A DNA stretch of 64,000 nt from Rhodeus uyekii. Lineage: Eukaryota > Chordata > Actinopteri > Cypriniformes > Acheilognathidae. This document shows, one piece after another, positions 22,406 through 34,401 of the stretch. Made by a program: the position numbers and the translations under genes. The notes below the pieces were generated by a model. That model had not been told where the DNA came from. It did not search any database and worked only from the letters and a program-made list of their open reading frames with translations. The first letter of the stretch is position 1, and every line of letters starts with the position of its first letter. The stretch covers positions 186,001 to 250,000 of the forward strand of contig JAWRVZ010000287.1 of the NCBI GenBank assembly GCA_037043235.1. Reading direction: 5' to 3'.

Positions 22406-23247
22406 TGTTACGCGCCCCTCCCACTTTTAGGTCTAGGAGTCTTTATTTAGAGGGAACGTAACCAATCGTTGGAGAGAGAGAAGAGACTTCCGTCTCCGGG
22501 CCCCAAGGCAAATACACAGAAACCACTTCAAAAATGAAATAAATAAATGTTTATTAACATTATAGTGGGACAACATAAACAACCAAGTCTTCAGGAGGGG
22601 AGAGGCCAACACAACAAACAAAACGGGGTTCTTTCTAGGATTTTTGTAGGCTAACTTACCTACCGAAACTTAAAGAAAAGGAAAGGAAAGACAAACAATA
22701 ACCTAGCTCCCTCGCTAACCAAACCCAGGAGAAAACGTGGTTAAAAAGAAAATGAAACATCCACCTTCCTACAAAAAGTTCCCACTTAAATCTCAAAGAA
22801 AGGGATAACTGACCAACAGTAATGAACTCACAAAAACAAACAAACAAAAAAAGATGATAACTCAGGCATTTCTGACACTAGTACCACACAGGTTAAATAC
22901 AGAGCTTAGAGCTAAAGATGATAAAAAGATGATACACACGTAACACTTGAAATAATTCAGATTGTAGCTCCACTACTACAATACTCAGACCACACATGCA
23001 CGTTGGGACCAGAAGATGGCTGTCTCTCTTGCAGAGGAAAGCCTCAGTCTCTCTCCCTGGGCTGGTCTTTACTGGGTTCTTTTATGCTCCACTCAATGAA
23101 GTACAACAGGCATCAGGTGGCACTCATCAGCCTTTTAGGGAGACACAGTAGTGGAGCAAGAACCTAGAACACACCATTCACAGAAAAACAGTATACACTT
23201 CACACAATTTAAATAATATAAACACTTGCGTCCTCAGGGACGTAACA
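22406..23247 (-). repeat. 3' LTR of the Gmr1-like element (full length)
   Basis: 842 bp, bounded by TGTTACGCGCCCC at 22406 and GGGACGTAACA at 23247 on the plus strand (inverted ends TGTTACG/CGTAACA). Shares long stretches with the 5' LTR at 28113-28618 and the solo LTR at 8002. Confidence 0.85.
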
Positions 23248-23258
23248 CCCCCACCATT
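23248..23258 (-). other. Polypurine tract of the Gmr1-like element
   Basis: On the minus strand ATGGTGGGGG directly precedes the 3' LTR start TGTTACG. Confidence 0.65.
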
Positions 23259-23323
23259 AAGTTTGTTTCCTACTTGTATTTCACCAAAATACACAGAAAG
23301 AAAACAAACAAAAAAGTAACACT

Positions 23324-24901
23324 TCATTTTTCAGGACTAACAGACCTGGACAGAGCATCTGCAATCACATTTTCAGATCCTCTTAGATGATGAATGTCAA
23401 GATTGTATTCTTGTAACATTAAAGCCCACCTCATTAAGCGTTGATTTGAATTTGCCATTTGTGAAATGAAAGTTAAGGGGTTATGGTCTGTGTAAACCAG
23501 CAGAGGAGTGGTACTACCTCCTACATAAACATCAAAGTGCTGAAGCGCCAGTAAGAGGGCTAAAGCCTCCATTTCGATGGTACTGTACCGCTTCTGATGG
23601 ATGGTAAACTTTTTTGAAAAGTAGGAGACAGGATGGTCAACACCATATTCATCCTCTTGCAATAGCACTGCTCCGGCCCCCGTTGCACTGGCATCCACCT
23701 GCAGCTTGAATGACTTATCAAAGTTAGGGGCAGAGAGCACAGGAGCATTACACAACAGATCTTTTACTGCGTCAAAGGCCAGTGAACAGTCACTATTCCA
23801 CACAAATTTACGTTTACTGCTTAACAAATCGGTAAGTTGCGAAACCACTTCAGAGAAATTTCTACAGAACCCCCGATAGTAGCCTGCCATCCCAAGAAAT
23901 CTGCGCAACTCACGTTTGTTGCTTGGTGCAGGGAACTTTAGGATAGCTTCTACTTCGGCACTCACAGGTTTCACACACCCTTGGCCCACCTGCTTTCCAA
24001 GATAAGTGACAACTGCTTTTCCAAACTCACATTTTGCAACATTCAGAGTTAATGATGCTGCTGCTAATTTACTGAACACATCCTCAACTACTTTCATATG
24101 TTCTGGCCAGGTTTTTGAATAGACCACCACATCGTCTATATAAATTTCACAGTTTGTGACACCTGCTAGCACTGTTTGCATTAGGCGTTTGAAGGTTGCA
24201 GGTGCATTTCTCATCCCAAACGCTAGAACTTTATATTGCAAAAAGTGATCTGGGGTGACGAACGCAGAAATCTCAGAAGCACGAGGGGTAAGAGGAACTT
24301 GTCAATAGCCTTTAAGAAGGTCTAACTTGGTGACGTAGTTAGCCGTGCCCACCCGGTCCACACAATCCTCCATTCGTGTTAACGGAAATGAATCCGCTTT
24401 AGTGACTTTATTAACCTTAGAAAGTCAGTGCAAAATCGAAATGAGGAATCAGGCTTGGGTACCAATATACAAGGGGAACTCCATGGGCTTTGACTAGGCT
24501 CTGCAAGATCATGACGCAACATATACTCAACCTCCTCCCTTAAGATTGCACGTTTCTTTGGGTTCACCCTATATGCATGTTGTTTGATCGGAGAAGTTAC
24601 CCACATCAATATCATGGGTCAATACTGATGTTCTACCTGGCACGTCAGCAAATAGTGAAGGATATTTGTCTACCAGCTGTAACATGTCTCTGCGCTGGCA
24701 GTCTGTCAAATAGGAAAGATTGTTAGGCAGGTTTTGCAGACTTATAGAATTCTTAAGCTTTCCCTCTGAACTGGAAGGAGTTTTGTCAATTAAATCATCC
24801 TCTGTAAGACAGTAACTGACAGTGGAGACAGAGGTTACTGGAGCCATACCTGCAACACAGGGAGTAGTTTTATCTTCACGTTTCAAATACCGCTTCAACA
24901 T
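23324..24901 (-). pseudogene. pol: Gmr1-like reverse transcriptase and RNase H, broken
   Basis: Follows integrase with a frameshift near 24890 (CHIN then MLKRYLKRED). The RT N-terminus is at 24615-24379 (IKQHAYRVNPKKRAILREEV; WSSPCILVPKPDSSFRFCTD), then a frameshift near 24410 and a TGA near 24305 where other copies would have Trp (GY*QVPLT). The open part 24241-23324 (305 aa) has LAFGMRNAPATFKRLMQTVL, the catalytic YIDD (CEIYIDDVVVYS), LGMAGYYRGFCRNFSEV, and RNase H motifs LQVDASATGAGAVLL, TIEMEALALL, VYTDHNPL and ENVIADALSR. The RNase H catalytic residues are intact; the RT would not be translated as one protein. Confidence 0.9.
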
Positions 24902-27900
24902 TTATATGGCAGACACGTTTTTGTCTTTTCCGATCTGGGGTGGCAATTAAGTAGTTGGTGTCACTCATTTGTCGTTCAACTGTGTAGGGCCCTGAAAATT
25001 TCGCAGCAAACACTGACCCTGGAACGGGTAATAGAACAAGAACAAGCTCACCAGGCTTGAACTTATGGTCAATACTTTTCTTGTCAAAGCGTGCTTTCAT
25101 TTTTATCTGGGTAGCACTGAGATGTTTTTTTGCAATAACCCATGCACTATGCAGACGCTCTCGAAAAGATCTGACGTATTCTGACACTGCCACTGGGGAT
25201 TGAGTCACAGACAATAGCTGTTCGCTGAGCATTTTCAGTGGGCCACGAACTGTATGGCCAAACACAAGACAGGCAGGACTAAACCCGGTGGATTCTTGCA
25301 CTGATTCACAGGTAGCAAACAGAAGGAAAGGCAGCCCCTCATCCCACTCTCTTCCTGTTTCAACACAATATGCACGTATCATGGTCTTTAGAGTCTGGTG
25401 ATAACGTTCAAGAGCACCTTGCGATTCAGGATGGTATGCGCTCGACATACGGTGCGACACTCCTAACGTGGCTAACGTTTGTGTGAATTTTTTTGATGTA
25501 AAGTTAGTACCTCGATCTGTCTGTATCTCTTTGGGTAACCCAAATGTGGTACAAAACTTTACAAGAGCCTTAATCACAGCAGGAGACTTGATAGAACGCA
25601 AGGGAATAGCCTCAGGGAATCGGGTAGCAGTACACATTATAGTTAACACATATTGATGGCCACTTTTAGTTTTAGGCAACGGTCCAACACAGTCTAAAAT
25701 CAAGCGCTCAAATGGTTCATCCATCACAGGCACAGGATGGAGAGGAGCAACAGGGACCTTCTGGTTTGGTTTACCCGATCTCTGGCATATCTCGCAAGTT
25801 CGACAGAACTGGGCTATTGAGGATTTGCATCCTGGCCAATAGTAGTATATGGTTATACGGTGAAAGGTTTTGTTTACCCCAGAATGACCAGCAAGTACAT
25901 TGTCATGTGCCAGCTTCAACACTTGAGGACGATAGACAGCAGGTAACACTATTTGGCGAACTTCATGACAGTCAAACTCATCAAACCCTGGTTTCCACTT
26001 TCTCATTAACACACCGTTATCACAATAGTAGGCAATCTTACGGTGAAGCACTTGTTCATGGTCTATTGCAGCGTCAAAACATGGAGCAAGAGACGGATCT
26101 GTTTTTTGTGCAGCTATCAACTGATCTCTATGAACAGCAAGGGTTTCTTTTGAGTTCTCGACATCACTTTCGCCACATTCAGGCTCAACCAGCAATTTAC
26201 ATTTGAGAGGTTCAGGAGAAACTTGCAAGGAGTCGTCGTTAAGTCCTACAACATCTTCAAATTTCTTTAATTGAGCTCGGGTCACTGCACACGCAGGAAA
26301 TACAGACAAAAGTTCACAGGAAAAATTAGAGTTATCGGCTTTACCATTTTTCACCACGACAGGTCTGGGAAAAACTTGACCACCCGCCAAATCATTACCC
26401 ATAATAAGACTCACACCTTCAAATGGTAACTGCTCACGCACTCCAAGACTAACTACTCCACTCACGAGGTCAGACTTTAGGGGTACCTGTTGGAGAGGAA
26501 CACTATCACACCCCATCTCAATACCACGTATTAGCACGTCAGCACCAGTGTATGACTTCTTCGAAAAGGGCAGTACCCCTTTAAGAATAAAGTACTGTGC
26601 TGAGCCAGTATCTCGCAGAATGACAACCGAATGATGCTCAGTGTCAGATAAGGACACGGTGCCAGAAAGGAGAAAAGGCTGTATAGCCTCCTCTTTCACA
26701 GCAGACAGAGTTTGTACCAATGCTGCATTCTTAGTTTTGGATTCAGCATTTTTCTTTTTCCATGCCTGACAATCAGCAATCAGATGACCCTCCTCTAGGC
26801 AGTAAAAACATGGACGTCCATCTTTACGGCTACGGCTTCCGTATTGTTTTGACATTCGTACCGGTGCTCGTGACAAATCTCGAACCCCCGTAGGTTTATT
26901 AGGAAGCGGAGAGTTTAACGGTCGTATGGACGGAAATACATTTTGGTGTGTTAGGACAAATTCATCTGCTAACACAGCGGCATCAAATAATGAAGCAGCT
27001 TTCTGTTCATTTAAATGAACAAGGACACCCTCAGGAAGACAGCTTTTAAAATCCTCCAACAAAAGTAACTCTTGCAATTGCTCGAAGGTAGTTGTCTTAC
27101 TAGAAAAACACCACTTGTCAAACAACGCTCTTTTCTCTCTTGCAAACTCAACATGGGTCTGTCTCGTTGACTTCGCATGCGTTCTGAACCTTTGACGGTA
27201 TGCCTCTGGAACAAGTTCATATGCTCTGAGAACGGCGGCTTTAACAACCTCGTAATCTAAAGACTGCTCAGTTGGCAATGACGCGCAAATCTCTTGAGCC
27301 TTACCAGTCAAACTACACTGTAGCAATAACGCCCACATATCACTCGGCCATTTAAGTTTCCCTGCTATGCGTTCGAAAGCAATGAAGTATGCGTCAACCT
27401 CTGACTCTCGAAAAGGTGGAACAAGTTTGATGTATTTACTAACGTCAAATTCTGGAGTGTACCGCTCTGCATTCGGGGTTACAGGTGTGTGATCAAACGT
27501 AGAGGAACCAGAGTGTGAGGGAGGTCTAGAGCGTGGAACGGGAATAGGTTTCCTGCTCATTTCCTCAGATCTCCTCACTAACGTGTGGAACTTAACATCT
27601 CTGTCTGTTTCTGCCTGTACAACTCTGAGTTTTAAACGCAAGTTTTAATTCTCCTGTTCTTTCGCCTTGAGGTCTAGCTCTTTCAAACGAATGGCTAATA
27701 CTGGATCAAAATTAGTACTTTCCATAGCGTTTATACTAAAAGGAACCTCCTCAGCCACAGCCTGTGCTTCGACAACCGGTTGTTCTTCACCTTCTACGTC
27801 TGGCAAAATACCACTGCGCACAAGTTCTCCAAACAAAAAATCTTTAATGACTTGCTTTCTTTCACCTTTAGCGATCCCTATGTTAAAGAACTCTGCAATG

Positions 27901-27980
27901 AAAATAAGATCTTTCTTCCTGCATTTCTGGAAAACCTCTATGGTGGGAGAAAGAGTGAATGCTAACAAGTCAAACTCCAT
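24876..27980 (-). pseudogene. gag-pro-int: Gmr1-like gag-protease-integrase polyprotein, one nonsense codon
   Basis: Starts at Met 27980 (MEFDLLAFTLSP). A TAA at 27647-27645 is the only in-frame stop; reading continues in the same frame for 921 codons. Order: helical SCAN-like gag (YFIAFERIAGKLKWPSDMWA; RFRTHAKSTRQTHVEFAREK), one zinc knuckle (CFYCLEEGHLIADC, near 26800), aspartic protease (VILRDTGSAQYFI, near 26620), a linker, integrase HHCC finger (HDNVLAGHSGVNKTFHR...CRTCEICQRSG, near 25800-25890), and the DDE core (LDCVGPLP, IQTDRGTNFTS, SQGALERYHQ). A chromo-like end is not obvious. The stop may be a mutation or a readthrough point. Confidence 0.9.
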
Positions 27981-28092
27981 TTCTGTCACTACAGTAACTT
28001 GAAGTAAATGAGCAAAGACAACGAGAAGCAGACTATGAGAGAAAAGAGAAGTTGTACTCACCAGAGTCCTTCTTAAAAAAAAAAAAAAAGCG

Positions 28093-28110
28093 ATCCCGGA
28101 CAAGCCCCCA
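28093..28110 (-). other. Primer-binding site, tRNA-Pro-like
   Basis: On the minus strand TGGGGGCTTGTCCGGGAT, two bases after the 5' LTR end. It differs at one position from the tRNA-Pro primer site TGGGGGCTCGTCCGGGAT. A run of A/T follows in the leader (28075-28089). Confidence 0.8.
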
Positions 28111-28112
28111 CT

Positions 28113-28618
28113 TGTTACGCGCCCCTCCCACTTTTAGGTCTAGGAGTCTTTTTTTAGAGGGAACGTAACCAATTGTTGGAGAGAGAGAAGAGACTTCCGT
28201 CTCCGGGTCCCAAGGCAAATACACAGAAACCACTTCAAAAATGAAATAAATAAATGTTTATTAACATTATAGTGGGACAACATAAACAACCAAGTCTTCA
28301 GGAGGGGAGAGGCCAACACAACAAACAAAACAGGGTTCTTTCTAGGATTTTTGTAGGCTAACTAACCTACCGAAACTTAAAGAAAAGGAAAGAAAAGACA
28401 AACAATAACCTAGCTCCCTCGCTAACCAAACCCAGGAGAAAACGTGGTTAAAAAGAAAATGAAGCATTCACCTCCCTACAAAAAGTTCCCACTTAAATCT
28501 CAAAGAAAGGGATAACTGACCAACAGTAATGAACTCAGTAATGAAACAGTAATGAAAAACAGTATACACTTCACACAATTTAAATAATATAAACACTTGC
28601 GTCCTCAGGGACGTAACA
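28113..28618 (-). repeat. 5' LTR of the Gmr1-like element (internally deleted)
   Basis: 506 bp with the same ends as the 842-bp 3' LTR. About 330 bp are missing near 28535-28555, where GAACTCAGTAATGAAACAG joins AGTATACACTTC. Part of the promoter region is therefore lost. Confidence 0.85.
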
Positions 28619-31006
28619 AACTACATATGTTTTTGTTATTTGATGTAATGCGTTTGTGTTATTAATGAATGGTAGTTAGGTTGTAGAAATAGGAGTACAG
28701 AGTTCTTCTTCTATGTCTATCCAGTATGCACTATTACGTCTTTGCACCCAGCTAATCATGCCCTTTGTTTGAGCGGCCCAGTAGTACATCTGAAAGTCTG
28801 GTAATGCCAGTCCACCTTTCTCTCTGGACTTTGTTAAGGTTTTAAAAGAAATTCTTGGTGAGGAGTTTTTCCATATGAAAGCGGTTAGCAATCTGTTTAT
28901 AGATTTAAAGAAAGTTTTATCCAGGTAACAGGGCAGTGACTGGAATAGATAGCTGAAGCGGGGCAAAACATTCATTTTAATTACATTAAATCATCCAAGA
29001 AATGAGATGGGGAGCATTTTCCAATGTTCTAATTCTTCTTTAATCTTTTTAACCAGTGGAATGTAGTTTATGGAGTAGAGATCCTTAAGTTTTAGAGCCA
29101 CGTAATTTTTCAGTGAGGGTACCATTTATACATATTTGGGCTTGCGGATTGCTATACATAGTTCTGACCCATCTAATGCATTTTTCACAGAGATTAAATT
29201 TTTCCAGAACGGCAAACAAATATGACCAAAAGCTTTTTCTGCGTCAAGTGATAGTAGTAAGGCTGTTCTGTCGCGTCGGGATGAGAGGTCGATTATATTT
29301 AATAGCCTCCGGATATTGTCAGAAGCATAGCGAGCCTTCATAAAGCCGGATTGGTCAGGGTTAATAATCTGAGGTAAAATGCCTTCCAGCCTATGTGCAA
29401 TTAATTTAGATAGTATCTTGAAGTCAACTGGAAGTAGAGAAATTGGGCGAAATGATGTGCAATCGGCAGCATCCTTGTCCTTCTTGTGTATTAAAGATAT
29501 TACTGCCGTCTTCATAGTTTCAGGAAGAACGCCATTTTTCGAAGAAATCATAAACCATGGGCATAAAAAGTGGCTCAATTTGCACCCAGAAAGCCTTGTA
29601 GAATTCTACAGAATATCCGTCCAAACCTGGAGTTTTTCCGGAGGGCATCGATTTCATTACTTGTAGCACTTCCTCTGGGGAGAATGGGGCATTTAACTGT
29701 TCCTTCTCATTCTCTGAGATAGAGGATATTTTTTCCAGAAAACTGTGAATGTCTGTTACGGAGGGATTTTCTGATGCGTAGAGTTGTTTATAGAAATCAA
29801 GAAATGAGAACTTAATAGATCATATTTCAGCTGACCTGTCGCATTACGTGTGCACTTTGTGCTTTCGGCACGTTCTTTTTTGAGTTGATAATTTAGTAGT
29901 TTACTCGGCTTATTGCCATATTCATGATATTTCTGTTTAGTAAAGAATAGAAGTTTTTTAATATGCTCTGTTTGTATGAGATTAAGATTGGTTCTGGCTG
30001 CATTTAGTTTTCTCAAGTTTTCTTCTGTGGGAGATTGTTTATGGCTTTGTTCCAAGTCGATTAATTCTTTCTTAAATTGTTCTTCCTTTTTAGTAATATT
30101 TTTTTTTTTTTGCCGATGCATATGAGATCATCTGGCCCCTAATTACTGCTTTAGCCGCATCCCACATCACTGCCGGAGTGACAGGGGAGGCCGCATTATC
30201 CTGTCAGTACTGCTCTTACCATTTTTCAATCTTTTTACAAGCTTCCGGGTCTGTGAGAAGTGAGGCATTAAATCTCCAGTGTTTGGTTTGATTTGTCTGC
30301 TGTGGTAGGGATACCCGCAGGTAGACTGTTGAATGGTCTGATATAAGAATGGGTCCTATCTCACAAGAGACTATAGCTGAGAGATGGTCTTGTGGTAACA
30401 AAAATAAATATAGTCGGGAGTATGATGTGTCTAGCCAAATAGAAAGTGTAGCCTTTCTTTGTGGGATTAAGTTCTCTCCAAACATCCACCAGGCCTACAT
30501 CAGCCGAGGCTAATCTCAGAGTCTTAGAAGCATTGGGGTCAGACATTGTGGTTGAGGATTTGTCTAAATTACTATCCATGTGACAGTTAAAATCTCCAGC
30601 AATTATTCCAAAATCTGAATTGTACTGACTAAATAAGCTAATTGTATCCAGGGTCATCTTCGTTTGGTGCATATATGTTCAACAATGTCAGCTCTTGTCC
30701 ATATAGCGTCCCCCTGATTAGTATTTGCCTGCCGCTAGAATCGCTATATTGTTCCTTCAATATAAACGGTATTTTTTTATGAATGAGTATTGCGGTTCCT
30801 CTTTTATTACTCGTAAAGCTAGAGAAATATACTTGCCCGACCCAGTCTCTCCTGAGTTTTTTGTGCTCTTCATTGGACAAATGGGTTTCCTGCAGGAAGG
30901 CTATTTCTACTTTTTCTTTTTTCAGAAATGTGAGAGTTCTCTTTCGCTTTATTGGGTGGCCCAGGCCTCTGACATTAAACGTTATTACATTAAGTGTGAT
31001 AAACAT
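28619..31006 (-). pseudogene. L1 ORF2 endonuclease and reverse transcriptase, broken
   Basis: Endonuclease at 31006-30216: NVITFNVRGLGHPIKRKRTL, IAFLQETHLSNEEH (Glu), LLNIYAPNEDDPGY, GIIAGDFNCHMDS (DFN) and ISDHSTVYLRV (SDH). RT at 29578-29126: TAVISLIHKKDKD, SFRPISLLPVDFKILSKLIA, GFMKARYASDNIRRLLN and LLLSLDAEKAFGHI. The sequence from DAEKAF runs into late-domain sequence near 29100, so the stretch carrying the FADD motif appears to be lost. The thumb is at 28975-28676 (YLDKTFFKSINRLLTAFIWK). Several frameshifts. Confidence 0.85.
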
Positions 31007-31299
31007 ACAAAGTTACTTTGATTTCGTGTCACCATGATAGAGTCAAAATCAAATAAAAAACAATATGAAACTAACGCGCACCTAAAAAAAAAAATACAAC
31101 ATGGGTAGAGCATGAGGGGCCCCTTCTGCACACTCCCTCCCCACCTCCCCAAAACCCTAGCCTAGTCCCCAAACGACAAGGCAAACCCCTTGAAACACGT
31201 AACACCCTCAAGTTGACAGGCAAGTAACACGTAACTGTCAACATCGCACATCAGTTAAGTAAAAGGCGACATCCCTGACCACCAACAGGCGCAGAGATG

Positions 31300-32502
31300 A
31301 GCCTGCTTTCCACGCATATAAGTATGCACTCGCCCCTTTCCAGGTATAGAAGACAAATCAGTTCAGTTCAAACCTGGTCATGTTTAAGCTATTCTGCGGA
31401 GATCTTGCGGTGGAATTCCTCAGCCTCTTGTGGGGAGGAAAACATCTGGATCCTCCCATTGTGTAGCACTCTCAGTTTACATGGCTGGAGGTGACATCCC
31501 CGCAAGGTCCCCATGTCCACAAACAGCTTTTTTACCGTGAGAAAAAAAAAGTTAGAAAGAAATCCTGGACGAACGCGAGTCTGGATCCGTCGTGTGTGAT
31601 GTCTTGTTGTCTCGTGCAGCGTAAAACAAATTCTTTGTCTTGGAAGTTGAGAAAGCGGAGGAGGACGGCTCGATTTTGGTTGAGGGTGACTGAGGCCAGG
31701 GTATGGTGGGCTCTTTCTAGTGTGAACACTCTATCAAGCTTCGACGCCCAGCCACTGGGTTATGAGCAACTGAAAAAGCCAACTCCCTGTTACAAATATG
31801 GAAGAGCTATCACTTCCAACACCAAATATTGCTTGATAAGTAGTCTACTTGATCACTTACGCTCGTAAGTGCGTAAGCCTAGAAGACCTTGACTTTGCAT
31901 CGGAAACCATTTAATCTCTCTTTTCCAGCATTTTAGACACAGCTGCTCCTTTGCAGATTTAGAACATTTCGTAGCACCGAGACTGCTCTCATTAGGCTTA
32001 CAAACGACTGGCTCTCATGAGTTATAAAGTCCAAAATGGGACGTTCACCCTCAGCTCCCTCCTTAAGGCCAAACAGACGGATATTTTTCCTCCTGCCGCG
32101 GTTTTCTAGGTCCTCTGTCTTTTCTTCCAAGTATGCGAGCCGCTTTCTTATTTTAGCCAGATCACTCTCGCTCCTATCCAGCGCGTCCTCCGCGGCGGCC
32201 ACGCGGGCTTCGGCCTCCTGTATTCGTTTTTAATTAGCTGTCACATCACGCTTGATTTCACCTAAATTATTCTCAATTACCGAAATAGAGTCCGTCAGCC
32301 CCCCCAGTTGGTTGTTTATACCGTCCAATTTAGAGCTGAACTCAGATCGGAGTGATTTAAGCTCAGTTAGCACATCAGTTATACTCGCCATGCTGATGGC
32401 CTCGAGACTCTCAGCCGGAGACGGTATCTTCGCGCTTCGTGAATTTGTTTTGCGAGCTTTCGAAAAGATTTCACACTCCTTTGATGCAGGGGGTTTAGGC
32501 AT
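31300..32502 (-). pseudogene. L1 ORF1, interrupted by an L2-derived insertion
   Basis: Nucleic-acid chaperone of L1. Starts at Met 32502 (MPKPPASKECEIFSKARKTN), then a coiled coil (LTELKSLRSEFSSKLDGINN; LAYLEEKTEDLENRGRRKNI) and the RRM start (IRLFGLKEGAEG, near 32060). The frame is cut at about 32017, and the RRM/C-terminal part resumes near 31760 (VFTLERAHHTLASV; AVLLRFLNFQDKEFVLR). A stop lies near 32230 between the two coiled-coil segments. Confidence 0.8.
31765..32017 (+). repeat. Deletion-derivative L2 piece inside L1 ORF1
   Basis: Plus-strand L2 sequence in which the ORF2 linker (AACTCCCTGTTACAAATATG) is joined directly to RT sequence (GCACCGAGACTGCTCTC). The same joined form, including the insert TTACGCTCGTAAGTGCGTAAG, occurs in reverse at 41815-42060 in the snRNA spacer, and a relative lies at 35581-35760. 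Confidence 0.65.
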
Positions 32503-32606
32503 TGTTTGTGGTATACAATTGACCAGGTTTGCAAAGGTCCGGAGCTATTTATTGTGCGATGTCTTACAGAGCCGTCAAATTATGCTGCCATCTCGATCGG
32601 GCTCTC

Positions 32607-34127
32607 TTGAGAAGGGACAAATGGATTAAAGGACTTGACATCCCAGGGACTGGTGGACTGATGGCAACTTGTGTTTTATACATGGATGACGTAACCCTTT
32701 TAGCGACTGACCTTTTATCGTTACGAAGAGCAGTGGACTTGACTGACTGGTATGGTCGGGCCTCGGGCGCCAAGCTCAACAAGAGCAAGTCCGAGGCCCA
32801 GCTCTTCGGGCCATGGGGGGGACGTGGACACAGGCCGACTTGATTTGCATTTTAAAGACAACGATTTAAAAATTTTAGGCGTCAAATTTGACAGAGAGGG
32901 TGGAGGACAGGGAAACTGGACTGACATTTTAGGGAAAGTTAGGAGAAAACTGGGGTTTTGGGGACTAAGACGAATGACTATGGAAGGCAAGGTTTTAATT
33001 TTCAAAGCTGTGATTTTACCACTGATTTTACTTGTCTGTTCTGTTTTTAGCCCCACACAGAGTTTTCTGATGGAATTGGACAGGGCGGTCTTTTACTTTC
33101 TGTGGGGGTCCAAGTGGGAGCGGTTAAAGAGGGAGGTCGTCAAAAAAAGAAAACAGAATGGCGGGAAAGGCCTCCCAGACCCCCACCTGTTTTTAGGCAG
33201 TCGTTTTGTTGCCCTGCATGTAAAATATGCCTTGACCCCGTCCAAAGAAAACAAGACAGCAGCAATGGTTAGATTCTGGATGGGGTCCTACTTGAGATCA
33301 TTAGGTGTTTTAACTATTGACTTGAGAACCCCAGTGTCTTTTAACTTGCCAAAAGAATACAATTTTATCAAGACGTTTTTAAAGAAATATGTTTTAGAAG
33401 GAAATGATGCCACTGTTTTAACAAATCACAAATCTTTGATTTCTATTGTGCAGGACCGGGAACAAATGTGTCGAGTGCGCGGGCTCACGCTAAGTGAGTC
33501 CCAAACGGTTTGGCGCAATGTGGCCCACTCAGCTCTCCAGAACCGACACCGAGACCTGGCGTGGATGGTTGCCCATGAGATCCTCCCGGTCAGGGCCGTG
33601 ATGCACTCTCGGGGCATGTCAAAGGTTTCCATCTGCCCGCGGCCCGGGTGTGGCACGTCCGAGACCGTGAGGCATGCGCTCTGGGAGTGCAGTGCCGTGA
33701 GGGACCTGTGGGTGACAGCTGGTCCCCAGCAATTCCCGTACCTGCCAGCAGGGGGGGTCCTAGACTTCAGGATGGTTAGGGGTGTGGTGAGTCAAGAGAC
33801 CAAGCTCTGGCTCACCATAATCTGTATAAACGACGCCATTTGGACCTCCAGGAACCTGCTGGTAGGAAAGCGCATGAAGGGGTCCCTCCACGCCACCATT
33901 CAAATGGCAAAGAAAAGGCTGCAGGATTGCTCCGCATGACGCCATTCGGACGTGGGGGCCAGAGCTACACAGGAAAAGGTCCCCACGGCCACGAGCCCTG
34001 GCTGCCAGTAGATGCCCCCCAATACCCCAGGTGGAGCAGCGAGGCCGTGGTTAAAGAGGATCTCCGCTGGGCCCAGTACACCCGGGTCTCTGGGACTGGT
34101 TTTGGAGGAGCTGAGTGGAAGTTTTAA
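32607..34127 (+). pseudogene. Keno-like ORF2 RT C-terminal half, frameshifted
   Basis: Opens with the catalytic motif TCVLYMDDVTLLATD (YMDD, near 32680), then KLNKSKSEAQLFGPWG. A frameshift at about 32815 (extra G in the GGGGG run) leads into the 395-aa frame 32752-33939 with LKILGVKFDREGGGQGNW, NRHRDLAWMVAHEILPVRAV and the knuckle CPRPGCGTSETVRHALWEC. Frame ends at 33939; homologous tail sequence continues in another frame to 34127. This half is much less damaged than the 5' half. Confidence 0.8.
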
Positions 34128-34401
34128 ATGTTTTTTAAGACATACCCGGTTCTGCACAATATGAGGAAAGTTTTAATTTGTGTTTTACTGTTTTATTGGT
34201 TTTTATCTGGATATTTAATTTTTGTATTTATTTTAGTCATTCATTTTACTTCTTGAACATCAAAAACACTTTTAACATATGTTGATTTTAAACGTGGATT
34301 TTTTTACTGATTATGATTGTTTCCCATGTTTTCAAAATGACAAAAAATGTTAAAGTGTGAAGTATGAATGATTGTGACAATAAAAATGTCAAAACAAAAA
34401 A
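32607..34401 (+). mobile_element. Keno-like LINE copy 1, 3' portion, ending at U2
   Basis: Resumes at TCTTGAGAAGGGACAAATGG, matching copy 2 at 39781. The intervening finger/palm part present in copy 2 is missing. ORF2 ends near 34127 and an AT-rich 3' UTR runs into a short A-rich stretch (AAAACAAAAAA) directly followed by U2 sequence at 34402, the same junction as copy 2 at 41164. Confidence 0.8.

Larger units (their letters stand above)
22406..28618 (-). mobile_element. Gmr1-like Ty3/Gypsy retrotransposon (integrase before RT)
   Basis: Both LTRs, a primer site, a polypurine tract and all core domains are present. On the minus strand the order is LTR, PBS, gag, protease, integrase, reverse transcriptase, RNase H, PPT, LTR. 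Integrase ahead of RT is the Copia order, yet the RT/RH and integrase sequences are of the Ty3/Gypsy type; this combination defines the Gmr1-like elements first described in cod. One nonsense codon in gag, several breaks in RT and a shortened 5' LTR make it inactive. I do not see a clean target duplication. Confidence 0.85.
21196..32606 (-). mobile_element. L1-clade LINE inserted in the Keno-like copy; itself split by a Gypsy element
   Basis: Minus-strand L1: ORF1 at 32502-31300, ORF2 at 31006 down to about 21439, 3' end at about 21196 in an A-rich tail (T-rich on the plus strand, 21206-21255). ORF2 is interrupted by the Gmr1-like element at 22406-28618, and ORF1 by an L2-derived piece at about 31765-32017. 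Without these the L1 is close to 5 kb, so near full length. Outside it the Keno-like sequence is found on both sides. Confidence 0.8.

Noticed and set aside
25712..26206. Plus-strand 164-aa ORF
   Set aside because: Antisense to the integrase of the Gmr1-like element; no domain.
33426..33945. Minus-strand ORFs opposite the Keno-like ORF2
   Set aside because: Shadows of the coding strand with no recognisable motif.
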